45,254 nucleotides of DNA from Bacteroidia bacterium. GTDB lineage: Bacteria > Bacteroidota > Bacteroidia > CAILMK01 > JBBDIG01. Positions 10,153 to 18,826 of the stretch are shown here, piece after piece (position 1 is the first letter of the stretch; each line of letters begins with the position of its first letter). The translations under genes were made by a program, and so were the position numbers. The notes beneath the pieces are model-generated. The model worked only from the letters and a program-made list of their open reading frames with translations. It made no database searches and was not told the origin of the DNA. Where the stretch lies: the NCBI GenBank assembly GCA_040880525.1, contig JBBDIG010000010.1, positions 1-45,254 on the forward strand, given 5' to 3'.

Positions 10153-10968
10153 TTATTTCAGGCGTGTTTCATAGAACTCATCCTGGAGGCGCTGCTGAAG
10201 CATTTTTGGGTTCACCTTTAAGGTTATTTTGCCGTCTTGCGCAATGGAGATTGACCCCCGCTCTTCTGAGATAATGATTACCACTGCATCTGTTTGCTCG
10301 CTGATGCCGAGGCCGGAACGGTGGCGCATTCCGAGGTGGTGGGGTAGCGTTTCGCTTTCTGAAACAGGGAGTATGCAGCCTGCCGCTTTTATCCGGTTGG
10401 CAGCTATAACAACTGCGCCATCATGTAACGGGCTTTTTTTATTGAAAATACTTTCCAGCAGCTTGGTGCTTACATCTCCATTAATGGCTGTTCCTGTAGA
10501 AGCATAAAATCTCAGTTCCGATGTTTTTGCAATGACGATGAGGGCGCCCGTTTTGGTGCGGGAAAGATTGCGGCAGGCATCCACAAGGGCCGTATAATTC
10601 AGGTCCGTAGGTTTCTGCAATTTCCAGTTCCAGGGCAGTATCTTTTGCCAGCTCCAGTTTTGATTCAATAAAAAACTGTTTTTCCCAATAATTAAAAGAA
10701 AGCGCCTCACCTCCTGTTGAAAAACGATAAGCAATGCCAGTACACCTACTCCGATAAATTCACCCAGTATCTCGGAGAGCAGTTGCATATTGAGTGCTTC
10801 CACAATTTTGGAAAGCAGGAAAATAGACAGGAAACCAATGAAGATGTTAAAGGCTATGGTGCCGCGTACCAGTTTATAAAGAAAATAGATAAGGATGGCC
10901 ACCAGGATAATGTCCACCACGTCAAGAAGACGTATTTCTATGAATCCAATATTAAATAACAGAATCAT
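10153..10968 (-). CDS. cdaA: diadenylate cyclase (c-di-AMP synthase), CdaA type
   Basis: The 271-residue membrane enzyme joins two ATP into cyclic di-AMP. The first ~90 residues form three hydrophobic helices. The DAC catalytic domain follows at about 100-265, with the LHDGAVVIAANRIKAAGC (DGA) motif and GMRHRSGLGISEQTDA (RHR) motif, both intact. Its start overlaps the end of folP by 17 nt, so the genes are translationally coupled. Adjacency of folP and a CdaA-type gene is recurrent in Bacteroidota. c-di-AMP normally governs potassium and osmotic balance. A cation antiporter with a C-terminal RCK-type domain is encoded at 38329-39786, but a functional link is only an inference. Confidence 0.95.
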   Translation of the reverse strand: MILLFNIGFIEIRLLDVVDIILVAILIYFLYKLVRGTIAFNIFIGFLSIFLLSKIVEALNMQLLSEILGEFIGVGVLALLIVFQQEVRRFLLIIGKNSFLLNQNWSWQKILPWNWKLQKPTDLNYTALVDACRNLSRTKTGALIVIAKTSELRFYASTGTAINGDVSTKLLESIFNKKSPLHDGAVVIAANRIKAAGCILPVSESETLPHHLGMRHRSGLGISEQTDAVVIIISEERGSISIAQDGKITLKVNPKMLQQRLQDEFYETRLK

Positions 10969-11824
10969 AGAAACGGGTTATTTTGATGGCGTCTTTTGCG
11001 GCTTTCACATCATGGACACGTAGAATGCTGCAGCCTTCCAAAAGGGCTATTGTATTGACCGCTATCGTGCCCGCCAGCGCATCTTCCGGCTTTGTATGTA
11101 ATATCTTATTGATCATTGATTTTCTTGAAACCCCTGCGAGCACCGGCAAATTGAATTCTTTGAAAAGATGCAGTTTTTTCAATATTATGAAATTATGGAG
11201 GGTCGTTTTTCCAAAACCAAATCCAGGATCCAGAATAACGTCCTTTACCCCCCGTTGGCGCAACCAGTCCTGGCGAGTGGCAAAATAACGAAGGATTTCC
11301 ATTACCACATCTTCATATTGCGGATCTGCCTGCATTGTTTGGAACGTTCCTTTGATATGCATTAGAACGTAAGGCACAGAATTTCTGGCGGCAACGGCAG
11401 CGATTTCAGAATCTTCCCGGCCCCCTGTTACGTCATTAATGAGGCAAGCTCCGGCTGCAATGGCTTCCTCTGCTACTTTGCTCCTGTAGGTATCAATAGA
11501 AATAAGCGCTGAAGGAAACTCCCTGATCAATGCTTCAATAACCGGAATTACGCGCTTCAGTTCCTCATCCTCCGTAACTGTTACGGCTCCGGGCCTTGTG
11601 GAGTGCCCGCCCACATCCAGGAAATCAGCGCCTTCCTCCAGCATTTGGGCTGCCTGCTTCAGCAAAGCGCTGGTTGTGGGGATGGCTCCCTTCTCTTCGT
11701 CCTTCCGGTAGAATGAATCGGGCGTTACATTAAGAATGGCCATCACTGCGGGTTCATCAAAATGGTAGAGCCTGCCACCCAGATTAAGGGAGAAATGATG
11801 CCCGCGATCAAAATCTTTATTCAT
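10952..11824 (-). CDS. folP: dihydropteroate synthase
   Basis: The 290-residue cytosolic TIM-barrel enzyme condenses p-aminobenzoate with 6-hydroxymethyl-dihydropterin diphosphate in folate synthesis. Family signatures are all present: MAILNVTPDSF near the N-terminus, DVGGHSTRPGA, the SIDTYR strand, INDVTGG, LDPGFGFGKT and the late GVSRKSMI. The ATG at 11824 gives a normal N-terminus. It is the promoter-proximal gene of the folP-cdaA unit and diverges from the DoxX/MauE-like gene at 12071 across a 246-nt gap. Confidence 0.97.
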   Translation of the reverse strand: MNKDFDRGHHFSLNLGGRLYHFDEPAVMAILNVTPDSFYRKDEEKGAIPTTSALLKQAAQMLEEGADFLDVGGHSTRPGAVTVTEDEELKRVIPVIEALIREFPSALISIDTYRSKVAEEAIAAGACLINDVTGGREDSEIAAVAARNSVPYVLMHIKGTFQTMQADPQYEDVVMEILRYFATRQDWLRQRGVKDVILDPGFGFGKTTLHNFIILKKLHLFKEFNLPVLAGVSRKSMINKILHTKPEDALAGTIAVNTIALLEGCSILRVHDVKAAKDAIKITRFYDSVI

Positions 11825-11915
11825 CCTTATATCTTTGCCTTCATAATTTCAATACTCAGAAATTGCCCCTGAAATTTCACCATTGCCGGTCATTTTGAAT
11901 ATCAGCCAAAAAATG

Positions 11916-11923
11916 CAAAGATA
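11916..11923 (-). promoter_or_regulatory. candidate -7 element for folP-cdaA
   Basis: The minus strand reads TATCTTTGC here, a strong match to the Bacteroidota -7 motif TAnnTTTG, about 92 nt upstream of the folP ATG. A second plus-strand match, TATCTTTG at 11831-11838, lies in the same gap but is about 230 nt from the rightward gene. No clear -33 TTG was found for either. Confidence 0.4.
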
Positions 11924-12070
11924 TTCTACATAAAAAGACGCAGGACTTTTGTCAGGGATTATTGCCGGTCCGGATCTCTTAAAATTTTGAATTCCGTACA
12001 AGCCATTAATTTTTAAAATGCATTAAGCACCTTTCATTTTTTGGTTAAATAAAATTTTAGAATTAAAACT

Positions 12071-13180
12071 ATGAATGTATTAATTTGGATCAGCCGCCTG
12101 GTAACGGGCATCCTGTTTATTCTTTCAGGCTTTGTAAAAGCAGTGGATCCGGTTGGTTTTTCCTATAAACTTCAGGAGTATTTCACAATTTTCGGAACCG
12201 ATTTTCTGAATCCCTACACGGTTATCCTATCCGTTATTCTGTGCATACTGGAAATCGTTCTGGGCCTCTCGGTGATACTCGGCACGCACCGCCATATAAC
12301 CTATATCTTCCTGCTGATCATGATCCTGTTTTTTACTTTCCTCACCGGGTGGTCACATTTTACCGGGCAGGTAACCGATTGCGGATGTTTCGGGGATGCG
12401 GTAAAACTCACTCCTTTTGAGTCATTTCTCAAAGACCTCATCCTTCTTGTCCTGATCATATTTCTGTTTATTTACCGCTATACCATTGTGCGCATTGTAC
12501 CGCGTGCAACTGGAAACATCATACTGGCCATCAGCGTGTTGGCAACGGCATCTATCTCCTTCATCGGCTGGTATTATTTGCCGGTCATTGACTTCAGGGC
12601 CTACAAAGTGGGAAATGATATTCAGGAACTCTCTGTAGGAGGCCAGCCCGCAGTTTACGAAACCACACTTATTTACAAAAAGGATGGGGAAACTTTCAGG
12701 TTCGATATGAATGAACTGCCTGATAACCTTGACGAATATGAATTTGTAGATTCAGAAAATCGCGAAGTGGAGGCGGCTGTATTACCTCCTATTCACGACT
12801 TCTATATATTTAATGCTGAAGGAACAGAAATTACCCAAAAATTCTTTTCACAGCCCGGCTACCGGTTCATGATCGTTCAGTACGACATTGCAAACAGCAA
12901 TGAAAGTGTACAGGCGGAACTCAATGTGCTGATTGAAAAAATGGTGAAAGACTATGGCCTCCGGGTTTGGGCGCTGACGAGTTCTCCGGCCTCAGATGTT
13001 TCGGAATACCGCCAGAAATATAATGTGCCATATCCCTTCTTCACTGGCGATGCCACAACGCTCAAAACCATTATCCGTTCCAATCCCGGCCTTCTGCTTT
13101 TAGATGGCAATACGGTAATTGCCAAATGGCCTTCCACCAGCCTGCCTGATGAGGAGGAAGTGCTAAATCACATGGAATGA
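12071..13180 (+). CDS. DoxX/MauE-like membrane protein with thioredoxin-like C-terminus (BT_3928-like)
   Basis: The 369-residue protein has an N-terminal four-helix DoxX/MauE-type membrane domain (residues 1-145; FILSGFVKAVDPVGFSYKL, then the Cys pair in TDCGCFGDAVKL). A further hydrophobic segment lies at about 150-172. The C-terminal half (about 175-369) resembles a periplasmic thioredoxin-like fold without a CxxC motif. It matches the Bacteroidota family annotated after BT_3928, whose function is not established; the MauE relationship suggests a redox or membrane-maturation role. Its stop overlaps the next gene's start as ATGA. It diverges from folP. Confidence 0.8.
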   Translation: MNVLIWISRLVTGILFILSGFVKAVDPVGFSYKLQEYFTIFGTDFLNPYTVILSVILCILEIVLGLSVILGTHRHITYIFLLIMILFFTFLTGWSHFTGQVTDCGCFGDAVKLTPFESFLKDLILLVLIIFLFIYRYTIVRIVPRATGNIILAISVLATASISFIGWYYLPVIDFRAYKVGNDIQELSVGGQPAVYETTLIYKKDGETFRFDMNELPDNLDEYEFVDSENREVEAAVLPPIHDFYIFNAEGTEITQKFFSQPGYRFMIVQYDIANSNESVQAELNVLIEKMVKDYGLRVWALTSSPASDVSEYRQKYNVPYPFFTGDATTLKTIIRSNPGLLLLDGNTVIAKWPSTSLPDEEEVLNHME

Positions 13181-14226
13181 TCCGCTTTATTATTCGCAGG
13201 CTGCTCTATGGCGTGCTGGTAATGCTGGGCATCATCGGTGTGGTGTTCATGCTCTTTATGGTGCTGCCGGACCCGGCCCGGTTAACGCTCGGCCAGCGGG
13301 CTGATGCCGCCACCGCAGAGGCCGTGAACCGGGAACTTGGCCTTGATAAACCCTGGCACACGCAACTCCGGCTGTACCTCAATGATCTCTCCCCGCTTTC
13401 CATTCATGCTGATAAAGAAGCGAATCGGGAGAAGTACCGGTACACAAGACTCATTCCCATTGGAGATAACGTTCTGACCGCTAAAGCGCCATACCTCCGC
13501 AGGTCTTACCAGTCCCGCAGAGAAGTTTCTGATATTCTCTGGGAGGCGCTGCCCAAAACAGCGATCCTTGCGCTTACGGCACTTTTACTCGCAGTAGTAC
13601 TCGGCATTCCGTTCGGGGTGTTTTCTGCATTAAATAAATACAAGCTCACAGACAATGTGATCATGGTCATTGCCGTCCTGGGAATTTCCATCCCTTCATT
13701 TTTCTCCGGTATCCTGATCTCCTGGTTTTTTGGGTTTAAACTTCATGAATATACCGGGCTGGATATGTTTGGAAGTTTGCATGAATATGATGCCTACCAG
13801 TGGAAAGTCCTGGATCTGAAAAACCTGATACTTCCGGCTATCACCCTGGGCATCCGTCCTTTGGCCATTATTACGCAGCTCACGCGGAGCTCAATGGTTG
13901 AGGTGCTTTCGCAGGATTACATCCGCACAGCCGTGGCAAAGGGAATTGGCAAGCGGGTACTGCTATATAAGCACGCCCTCAGGAATGCATTGAATCCGGT
14001 GCTGACTGCCGTTTCCGGCTGGCTTGCTTCTCTTATGGCGGGCGCCTTCTTTGTGGAGTTTATCTTCGATTGGAAAGGACTGGGGCTGGTAACGGTAAAC
14101 GCTCTTGCCACGTCCGATTTTCCCGTGGTGATGGGCGTAGTCCTGCTGATAGGGGCGCTTTTTGTGGCAATCAATATTATTGTGGATGTGCTTTATGGTG
14201 TGCTGGATCCCCGGATCAGATTATAG
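13177..14226 (+). CDS. ABC transporter permease, DppB/OppB type
   Basis: The 349-residue inner-membrane protein starts with the family hallmark MIRFIIRRLLYGVLVMLGII and an extended periplasmic segment. Five further helices follow. The EAA-type loop that contacts the ATPase is visible (DYIRTAVAKGIGKRVLLYKH), and it ends DVLYGVLDPRIRL. It belongs to the peptide/nickel permease family. It overlaps the previous gene by 4 nt (ATGA), so they are co-translated. The second permease (DppC type), ATPases and binding protein normally encoded alongside are absent from this window, so partners must be elsewhere or it works differently. The substrate is unknown. Confidence 0.9.
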   Translation: MIRFIIRRLLYGVLVMLGIIGVVFMLFMVLPDPARLTLGQRADAATAEAVNRELGLDKPWHTQLRLYLNDLSPLSIHADKEANREKYRYTRLIPIGDNVLTAKAPYLRRSYQSRREVSDILWEALPKTAILALTALLLAVVLGIPFGVFSALNKYKLTDNVIMVIAVLGISIPSFFSGILISWFFGFKLHEYTGLDMFGSLHEYDAYQWKVLDLKNLILPAITLGIRPLAIITQLTRSSMVEVLSQDYIRTAVAKGIGKRVLLYKHALRNALNPVLTAVSGWLASLMAGAFFVEFIFDWKGLGLVTVNALATSDFPVVMGVVLLIGALFVAINIIVDVLYGVLDPRIRL

Positions 14227-14229
14227 CCG

Positions 14230-14514
14230 TCAGGCTTCCACACCCGGAGGCCTGGTTCCGGTAACCTTCAGCCAGCCATGAGCCGCTGCCCTATGTACCA
14301 GCACTCTTCCAAGAGCTGCGGTGAGTCCTGTTAATCCGGCCCATATCATCGCCTCCTGCCAATCCGTACCATAGGCTGCCGGATTCTTTGGAGGCTCATC
14401 TTTCTTTATTGCCTTCCATGAGGCATTCAATCCTTTCCGAATTCCCCATGCCACGATCAGCGCTGAGCCCGTAGCCAACAGCTCATATTGCATATTCCTG
14501 GATATCAAAGCCAT
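14230..14514 (-). CDS. small DUF4235-like membrane protein
   Basis: This 94-residue protein has two hydrophobic segments (about 10-27 and 50-68) separated by a charged linker with the pattern KDEPPKNPAAYGTDWQEAM, followed by LGRVLVHRAAAHGWLKVTG. The arrangement matches DUF4235, a family of small membrane proteins of unknown function. It is convergent with the permease gene, with only 3 nt between stop codons, and is monocistronic. Confidence 0.7.
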   Translation of the reverse strand: MALISRNMQYELLATGSALIVAWGIRKGLNASWKAIKKDEPPKNPAAYGTDWQEAMIWAGLTGLTAALGRVLVHRAAAHGWLKVTGTRPPGVEA

Positions 14515-14638
14515 AGTAAAGGTTTGTTTAAAATATTATTCTCCAAACATGATATAGCAATGAAAGTTGAATTGTAAACCTTTTTAATTCTATTAAATGT
14601 GGGTAAAATGATTACTCAGGGAGCCATTTCAGGTTTCT

Positions 14639-14646
14639 TAATTTTG
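14639..14646 (+). promoter_or_regulatory. candidate -7 element for the GT2 operon
   Basis: TAATTTTG fits the Bacteroidota TAnnTTTG element and ends 31 nt before the ATG at 14678. No convincing TTG is seen 19-20 nt upstream. Confidence 0.35.
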
Positions 14647-14677
14647 CGCTCATTTTCTTAGTGGCTTTATCGCCATA

Positions 14678-15397
14678 ATGATATATATGGATCTAACCAT
14701 CATTGTCCCCCTTTATAATGAAGAGCAACTGGTACCGCAGGTTATCAGCAAACTGTTAAATCTCAAACTACCTGAATTTGTAAATAAACGTGAAATCATA
14801 GTGGTGGATGATGCCTCTTCAGATGGCTCCTACCAGGTAGTGGAAAAAATTGCTGCGCGACACGAACAGATTCATCTGCTCCGGCACGAGGTAAACCAGG
14901 GAAAAGGCGCAGCCGTGCATACCGCCATAGCTGCCGCCAAGGGCAATGTATTTCTCATCCAGGATGCAGATATGGAGCTTGATCCTGCTGACATTCCGGC
15001 TATGCTCACCGCCATGCACAAACTCAAAGTCCAACTGGTGAATGGCTCCCGCTATATGCCAGGGGTCATCAGGCCCCTCTCCAGCTACAGAAGATTTATG
15101 GCCAACCGGCTTTTCACGCTGCTTACCTCCATTTTTATCAATGTCAGGATCACAGACATGGCCTGCGGATATAAGCTCATTCATAAAGATCTCTTAGACC
15201 AGATACAGTTGAAGGAAAAGCGATTCGGAATTGAGGCCGAACTGATCATTAAAGCCATGCGGATAAGGCGAAATAATATTGCTGAGGTACCCGTACAATA
15301 TTTTCCCCGGAACGAAGGCGAAGGGAAAAAACTGAGAACCAGCGATGGAATTAAAATACTCTGGATCATTTTTAAATATGGTTTATGGGACAAATGA
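14678..15397 (+). CDS. family 2 glycosyltransferase (dolichyl-phosphate mannose synthase-like)
   Basis: The 239-residue enzyme has a GT-A fold: TIIVPLYNEEQ at the start, the IIVVDDASSDGS nucleotide-binding motif at about 43-54, and the metal-binding DADMEL at about 95. The C-terminal FPRNEGEGKKLRTSDG block is typical of polyprenyl-phosphate sugar synthases. There are no membrane segments, so it probably works at the membrane surface, making a lipid-linked sugar donor. Its neighbour (15394-16764) is a polytopic protein that could use that donor. An ATG three codons downstream (14687) is an equally good start. Confidence 0.88.
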   Translation: MIYMDLTIIVPLYNEEQLVPQVISKLLNLKLPEFVNKREIIVVDDASSDGSYQVVEKIAARHEQIHLLRHEVNQGKGAAVHTAIAAAKGNVFLIQDADMELDPADIPAMLTAMHKLKVQLVNGSRYMPGVIRPLSSYRRFMANRLFTLLTSIFINVRITDMACGYKLIHKDLLDQIQLKEKRFGIEAELIIKAMRIRRNNIAEVPVQYFPRNEGEGKKLRTSDGIKILWIIFKYGLWDK

Positions 15398-16764
15398 AAA
15401 CACTCCTGCACCAAAAACTATGGTCCACTAAAGCTTTGTGCTGGGCCAGCGTCCTTGTAATACTGATGATCATCAATAATCTCCGCGACTGGGAGGACTA
15501 TAAGCAGGTGATATATTGGGATACCCTTTCATACTATGCCTATCTGCCGGCAGCCTTCATTCACGGAGATCTTTCCCTGAAATTTACCTCCAAAGCTCCT
15601 GCAGCATACTCTCAGAAATTTTGGCCTAATACTACGCCCGAAGGCTATAAAGTGATCAAAACCACGATGGGCCTGGCATATTTGTACGCTCCCTTCTTTT
15701 TTATTGCCCATGGCGCAGCCCACGTTTTAGGATATCAAACCGATGGATTTTCTGACCCCTACAGCCTGATGATGTTACTGGGCGTGGTATTCTATTTTGC
15801 CATTGGCCTTTTTGCGCTCAGGAAAATTTTGTTGCGATATTTTTCCCCTTTTGTTACAGGTCTTACGCTTATTGCAGTTGTATTTGCCACCAATCTTTTT
15901 CACTACACTTTTGAGCAATCCACAGTTGCCCATACCTACAACTTCATGTTGTTCAATATTTTTATTGGACTCTCAATACTCTGGCATGAGCGGCCTAACT
16001 GGAAGACATCATTATTCCTGGGTTTTGTATTTGGCCTCATCGTGCTGATCCGCCCTACGAATATCCTGATCGGGCTATTCTTCCTGCTATTCGGGATTAC
16101 GAGCGTGGCGAGGCTGAAAGAGCAATTCCGGAAATTCGGCAGGCACTGGCAGTTGCTCCTGCTGATGGCGGCAGCTTCACAGTTTCCGTGGATACCACAA
16201 TATCTCTACTGGAAACTCTTTGCAGGCCAATGGATATTCTGGAGCTATACGGGCGAGCGGTTTTTCTTTAATGACCCAGAAGTGTTGAATGTTCTTTTTA
16301 GTTATCGCAAGGGCTGGCTGCTTTATACGCCTATCATGGCTTTTGCCCTGGTTGGGATATTTTTTCTTCGCCAACAGCTAAAACCATTCTTTCTGCCAAT
16401 ACTCATATTTACAATACTCAACTTTTATGTAATCTCAAGCTGGTGGTGCTGGTGGTGGGGCGGATGCTATGGCCAGCGTGCATTCGTGGATTCTTATGGG
16501 CTTATGGCTTTCCCCCTTGCAGCTCTAATGGCCTGGAGCCTGAAAAAACATTTTGCGACCAGAGTGGCGACACTGGTATTGGTTACCCTCCTAACCGCGC
16601 ATGGCATATTCCAAACCGCACAGTATCATTATGGAGCGATCCATTATGACGCGATGACCAAAGAGGCCTACCTGCACCAGTTCCTGAGACTGAGACAAGG
16701 GCCGCTCTTCTGGAAATACGTAAAGACACCGGATTATAAAGCCGCAAGGAAAAACGAAGAGTGA
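15394..16764 (+). CDS. polytopic membrane protein, probable lipid-linked sugar transferase
   Basis: This protein of 456 residues (459 from the upstream in-frame ATG at 15385) has about ten hydrophobic helices. The start at 15394 is preferred because it forms the common ATGA overlap with the GT2 stop codon. The first periplasmic loop carries IYWDTLSYYAYLPAAF. Acidic residues early in such a loop are typical of GT-C glycosyltransferases (GT39/PMT-like), but no signature secures a family. Pairing with a polyprenyl-phosphate sugar synthase supports transfer of a sugar from a lipid carrier in the periplasm. A run of Trp residues (SSWWCWWWGGCYGQRAF, about residue 350) is unusual. Confidence 0.75.
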   Translation: MKTLLHQKLWSTKALCWASVLVILMIINNLRDWEDYKQVIYWDTLSYYAYLPAAFIHGDLSLKFTSKAPAAYSQKFWPNTTPEGYKVIKTTMGLAYLYAPFFFIAHGAAHVLGYQTDGFSDPYSLMMLLGVVFYFAIGLFALRKILLRYFSPFVTGLTLIAVVFATNLFHYTFEQSTVAHTYNFMLFNIFIGLSILWHERPNWKTSLFLGFVFGLIVLIRPTNILIGLFFLLFGITSVARLKEQFRKFGRHWQLLLLMAAASQFPWIPQYLYWKLFAGQWIFWSYTGERFFFNDPEVLNVLFSYRKGWLLYTPIMAFALVGIFFLRQQLKPFFLPILIFTILNFYVISSWWCWWWGGCYGQRAFVDSYGLMAFPLAALMAWSLKKHFATRVATLVLVTLLTAHGIFQTAQYHYGAIHYDAMTKEAYLHQFLRLRQGPLFWKYVKTPDYKAARKNEE

Positions 16765-16769
16765 GGGTA

Positions 16770-17411
16770 TCAGAAAGTCAGCTCCAACTGCCTTGCAGCG
16801 CACGGGGCGAAGCTCATCCGGTGATAAGGCGTAACTCCAAAATATCGCAATGCGGATTTGTGAATGGGCGTTCCGTAACCTTTGTTCCGGTCCCAGCAAT
16901 ATTGCGGATATTCTGTATCCAGGTGTTGCATCAGTTCATCTCTAAATACTTTTGCCAAAATAGAAGCGGCTGCTATGCTTTTGAATTTCGCGTCTCCATC
17001 CACCACACATTCGTGCCTGATCTGCCGGTAAGGTTTAAAACGATTCCCATCAATCAGCAGCAATTCCGGTTGAACAGTTAACTGATCTATTGCCAAATGC
17101 ATAGCCTTTACAGATGCCCAGAGAATGTTGATCTGATCTATCACCACGTTATCCACCACACCTATTCCCCAGGAAATAGCTTTCTTACGAATATAGATCG
17201 CGAGTTTTTCGCGGTCTTCGCGCAGAACCTGCTTACTATCATTCAGCAGCTGGTGCCGGAAACCACCTGCCGGCAATATAACTGCAGCAGCCACTACCGG
17301 CCCCGCAAGGCAGCCGCGCCCGGCTTCATCACATCCTGCTTCAGCTATCCCATGACTGAAGAAATTCCGCAGTCGTTTTGTCTTTTTACCGTTATTTTGA
17401 ACGCGATCCAT
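16770..17411 (-). CDS. rnhB: ribonuclease HII
   Basis: The 213-residue enzyme cleaves the RNA strand of RNA-DNA hybrids and removes single ribonucleotides from DNA. The signature AGCDEAGRGCLAGPVVAAAV (residues 26-45) holds the catalytic Asp-Glu pair. A further acidic residue lies in LLIDGNRFKP, and the later block VDGDAKFKSIAAASILAKV is intact. Length is normal. It is convergent with the membrane-protein gene (5-nt gap) and diverges from the methyltransferase gene over only 28 nt. Confidence 0.96.
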   Translation of the reverse strand: MDRVQNNGKKTKRLRNFFSHGIAEAGCDEAGRGCLAGPVVAAAVILPAGGFRHQLLNDSKQVLREDREKLAIYIRKKAISWGIGVVDNVVIDQINILWASVKAMHLAIDQLTVQPELLLIDGNRFKPYRQIRHECVVDGDAKFKSIAAASILAKVFRDELMQHLDTEYPQYCWDRNKGYGTPIHKSALRYFGVTPYHRMSFAPCAARQLELTF

Positions 17412-17415
17412 TCCA

Positions 17416-17423
17416 CAAAAATA
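17416..17423 (-). promoter_or_regulatory. candidate -7 element for rnhB (leaderless spacing)
   Basis: The minus strand reads TATTTTTG, a TAnnTTTG match ending 4 nt before the rnhB ATG. With the usual spacing of this promoter class, transcription would begin at or very near the A of the start codon, so the mRNA would have no leader. No clear -33 element was found. Confidence 0.35.
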
Positions 17424-17439
17424 AAACTAGTCATCGCTC

Positions 17440-18192
17440 TTGGTCACATCTTCAAAAGATAACTCTTCCGCCTATCGCGGTAAATTGTATGAAAACTACT
17501 TTGAGACCCAGGTTTCGCGCATTGGAGCAGAAGGTGTGGCAAAGTTGAAAAACGACCTCCGCCTGTATCGCAAAGAAATCCTGCCACTGCTTTCGCAAGA
17601 CCGCCAAATGCCGGTGCTCGATATTGGATGCGGATATGGAAGTCTGCTCATGTTGCTAAAGCAGGAAAAATATCAGCATCTCCAGGGCATTGATCTTAGT
17701 CCTGAACAAGTGAAGAAAGCCGAAGAATTTGGTGTAGAGGATGTGCAGCACGCGGATGTCTTTGATTTTTTATATGATAAAAAAGAAGAATTCGGAGCGA
17801 TCACAGGCATTGATATTATTGAGCATTTCAATAAAAATGAGTTGTTGCGTTTGCTGGGCATTATCAGGAATTCATTGAAACCCGGAGGCATCTGTATTTT
17901 TCGCACGCCCAATATGGATGCACCCTTCGGTTCTACTTATGCCTATGGCGATTTTACGCACGAGGTTTTGCTAAATTATTCTTCGGCAGTTCAGCTTATG
18001 AGATCTGCGGGCTTTGTTGAGGTACAGGTGCTGCCCTCCACTTTGGAAGTTTCAGGTGCAGCGAAGAAAATACTGCAAAGGATGGCATGGACAGGAGTGA
18101 AATTCTTTTCACGGCTCATCCTGTTTGCCACCGGTAAAAGCAGCCGTGATGTCATCCTTACTCCAAACCTTATCATCACCGGCAGGAAATAA
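17440..18192 (+). CDS. class I SAM-dependent methyltransferase
   Basis: The 250-residue protein carries the Rossmann motifs of class I methyltransferases: VLDIGCGYGSLLMLL (motif I, SAM binding), LQGIDLSPEQ (post-I acidic residue), ITGIDIIEHFNKNELL (motif IV) and LKPGGICIFRTPN. These resemble UbiG/Methyltransf_23-type enzymes. The frame is closed upstream by a TAG at 17428 and the first usable start is TTG at 17440; no ATG or GTG lies ahead of the conserved region. The substrate is unknown. Nearby glycosyltransferase genes make a glycan or lipid substrate plausible but unproven. Confidence 0.88.
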   Translation: MVTSSKDNSSAYRGKLYENYFETQVSRIGAEGVAKLKNDLRLYRKEILPLLSQDRQMPVLDIGCGYGSLLMLLKQEKYQHLQGIDLSPEQVKKAEEFGVEDVQHADVFDFLYDKKEEFGAITGIDIIEHFNKNELLRLLGIIRNSLKPGGICIFRTPNMDAPFGSTYAYGDFTHEVLLNYSSAVQLMRSAGFVEVQVLPSTLEVSGAAKKILQRMAWTGVKFFSRLILFATGKSSRDVILTPNLIITGRK

Positions 18193-18280
18193 GTTTGTTG
18201 CTACAAAAACTCCTTCAGGATTGTTAAGCATTCCCGTAAATGTGCGCAATGCCTGCCCCTGCTTCCAGCGCGACAAATGA

Positions 18281-18288
18281 TACTTTTG
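18281..18288 (+). promoter_or_regulatory. candidate -7 element for the 18311 gene
   Basis: TACTTTTG matches TAnnTTTG and ends 22 nt upstream of the ATG at 18311, inside a 118-nt gap with no other coding signal. The -33 region lacks a clear TTG. Confidence 0.4.
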
Positions 18289-18310
18289 CAAAAATTTTCA
18301 GAAATAAAAT

Positions 18311-18826
18311 ATGTACGGTAAATACATTAAAATAGGAATCGTGGTTTTGCTCGTAGCCCTTGCGGTTTATCAGTTCATTATAGGGAATATAGGGTTTGGA
18401 ATATTGCTGGTGTTGCTGGCAGGGTTTCCGGTACTTTTTATTTTTAAGAATGAATACAACCTGCTGGCACTCATTTTTATGAAACGCGGCAAATTTATAA
18501 CTGCCGAAAAAGTATTGCTAAAGGTGAAGCATCCTGAAGCTATGCCCAAGAGCCAGGAAGCATACTATTATTTTCTCCGGGGAGGCCTGGAAGCGCAAAA
18601 GCGCCAAATGCGCGAGTCGGAGCGATTTTATAAAAGGGCCCTTGCCACCGGCCTTCGGATGCCCACTGATCAGGCAATGGCAAAACTGAATCTGGCGGTA
18701 GGCAGTATCAGCAGGCGCAGAAAACGCGAAGCCCAAATTTACCTGCAAGAGGTAAAAAAGCTGGATAAATACAAAATGCTGGATGAACAGGTGAAGATGC
18801 TCAAGGAGCAAATGAAGCGGATCTAA
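18311..18826 (+). CDS. small membrane-anchored TPR-like protein
   Basis: This 171-residue protein starts with two hydrophobic segments (about 7-24 and 27-46). A cytosolic helical region follows (about 55-171) with TPR-like pairs: AEKVLLKVKHP, SQEAYYYFLRGGLEAQKRQM, SERFYKRALATGLR and AKLNLAVGSISRRRKREAQI. It is rich in Lys and Arg and ends KMLKEQMKRI. TPR helices usually mediate protein contacts; no specific role can be assigned. Its stop overlaps the stop of the convergent gene at 18823 by 4 nt. Confidence 0.75.
   Translation: MYGKYIKIGIVVLLVALAVYQFIIGNIGFGILLVLLAGFPVLFIFKNEYNLLALIFMKRGKFITAEKVLLKVKHPEAMPKSQEAYYYFLRGGLEAQKRQMRESERFYKRALATGLRMPTDQAMAKLNLAVGSISRRRKREAQIYLQEVKKLDKYKMLDEQVKMLKEQMKRI

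Noticed and set aside
18109-18291. A 60-codon minus-strand frame over the methyltransferase 3' end and the gap after it
   Set aside because: Two thirds of it is antisense to a well-supported methyltransferase gene, and the remainder shows no recognisable domain or promoter.
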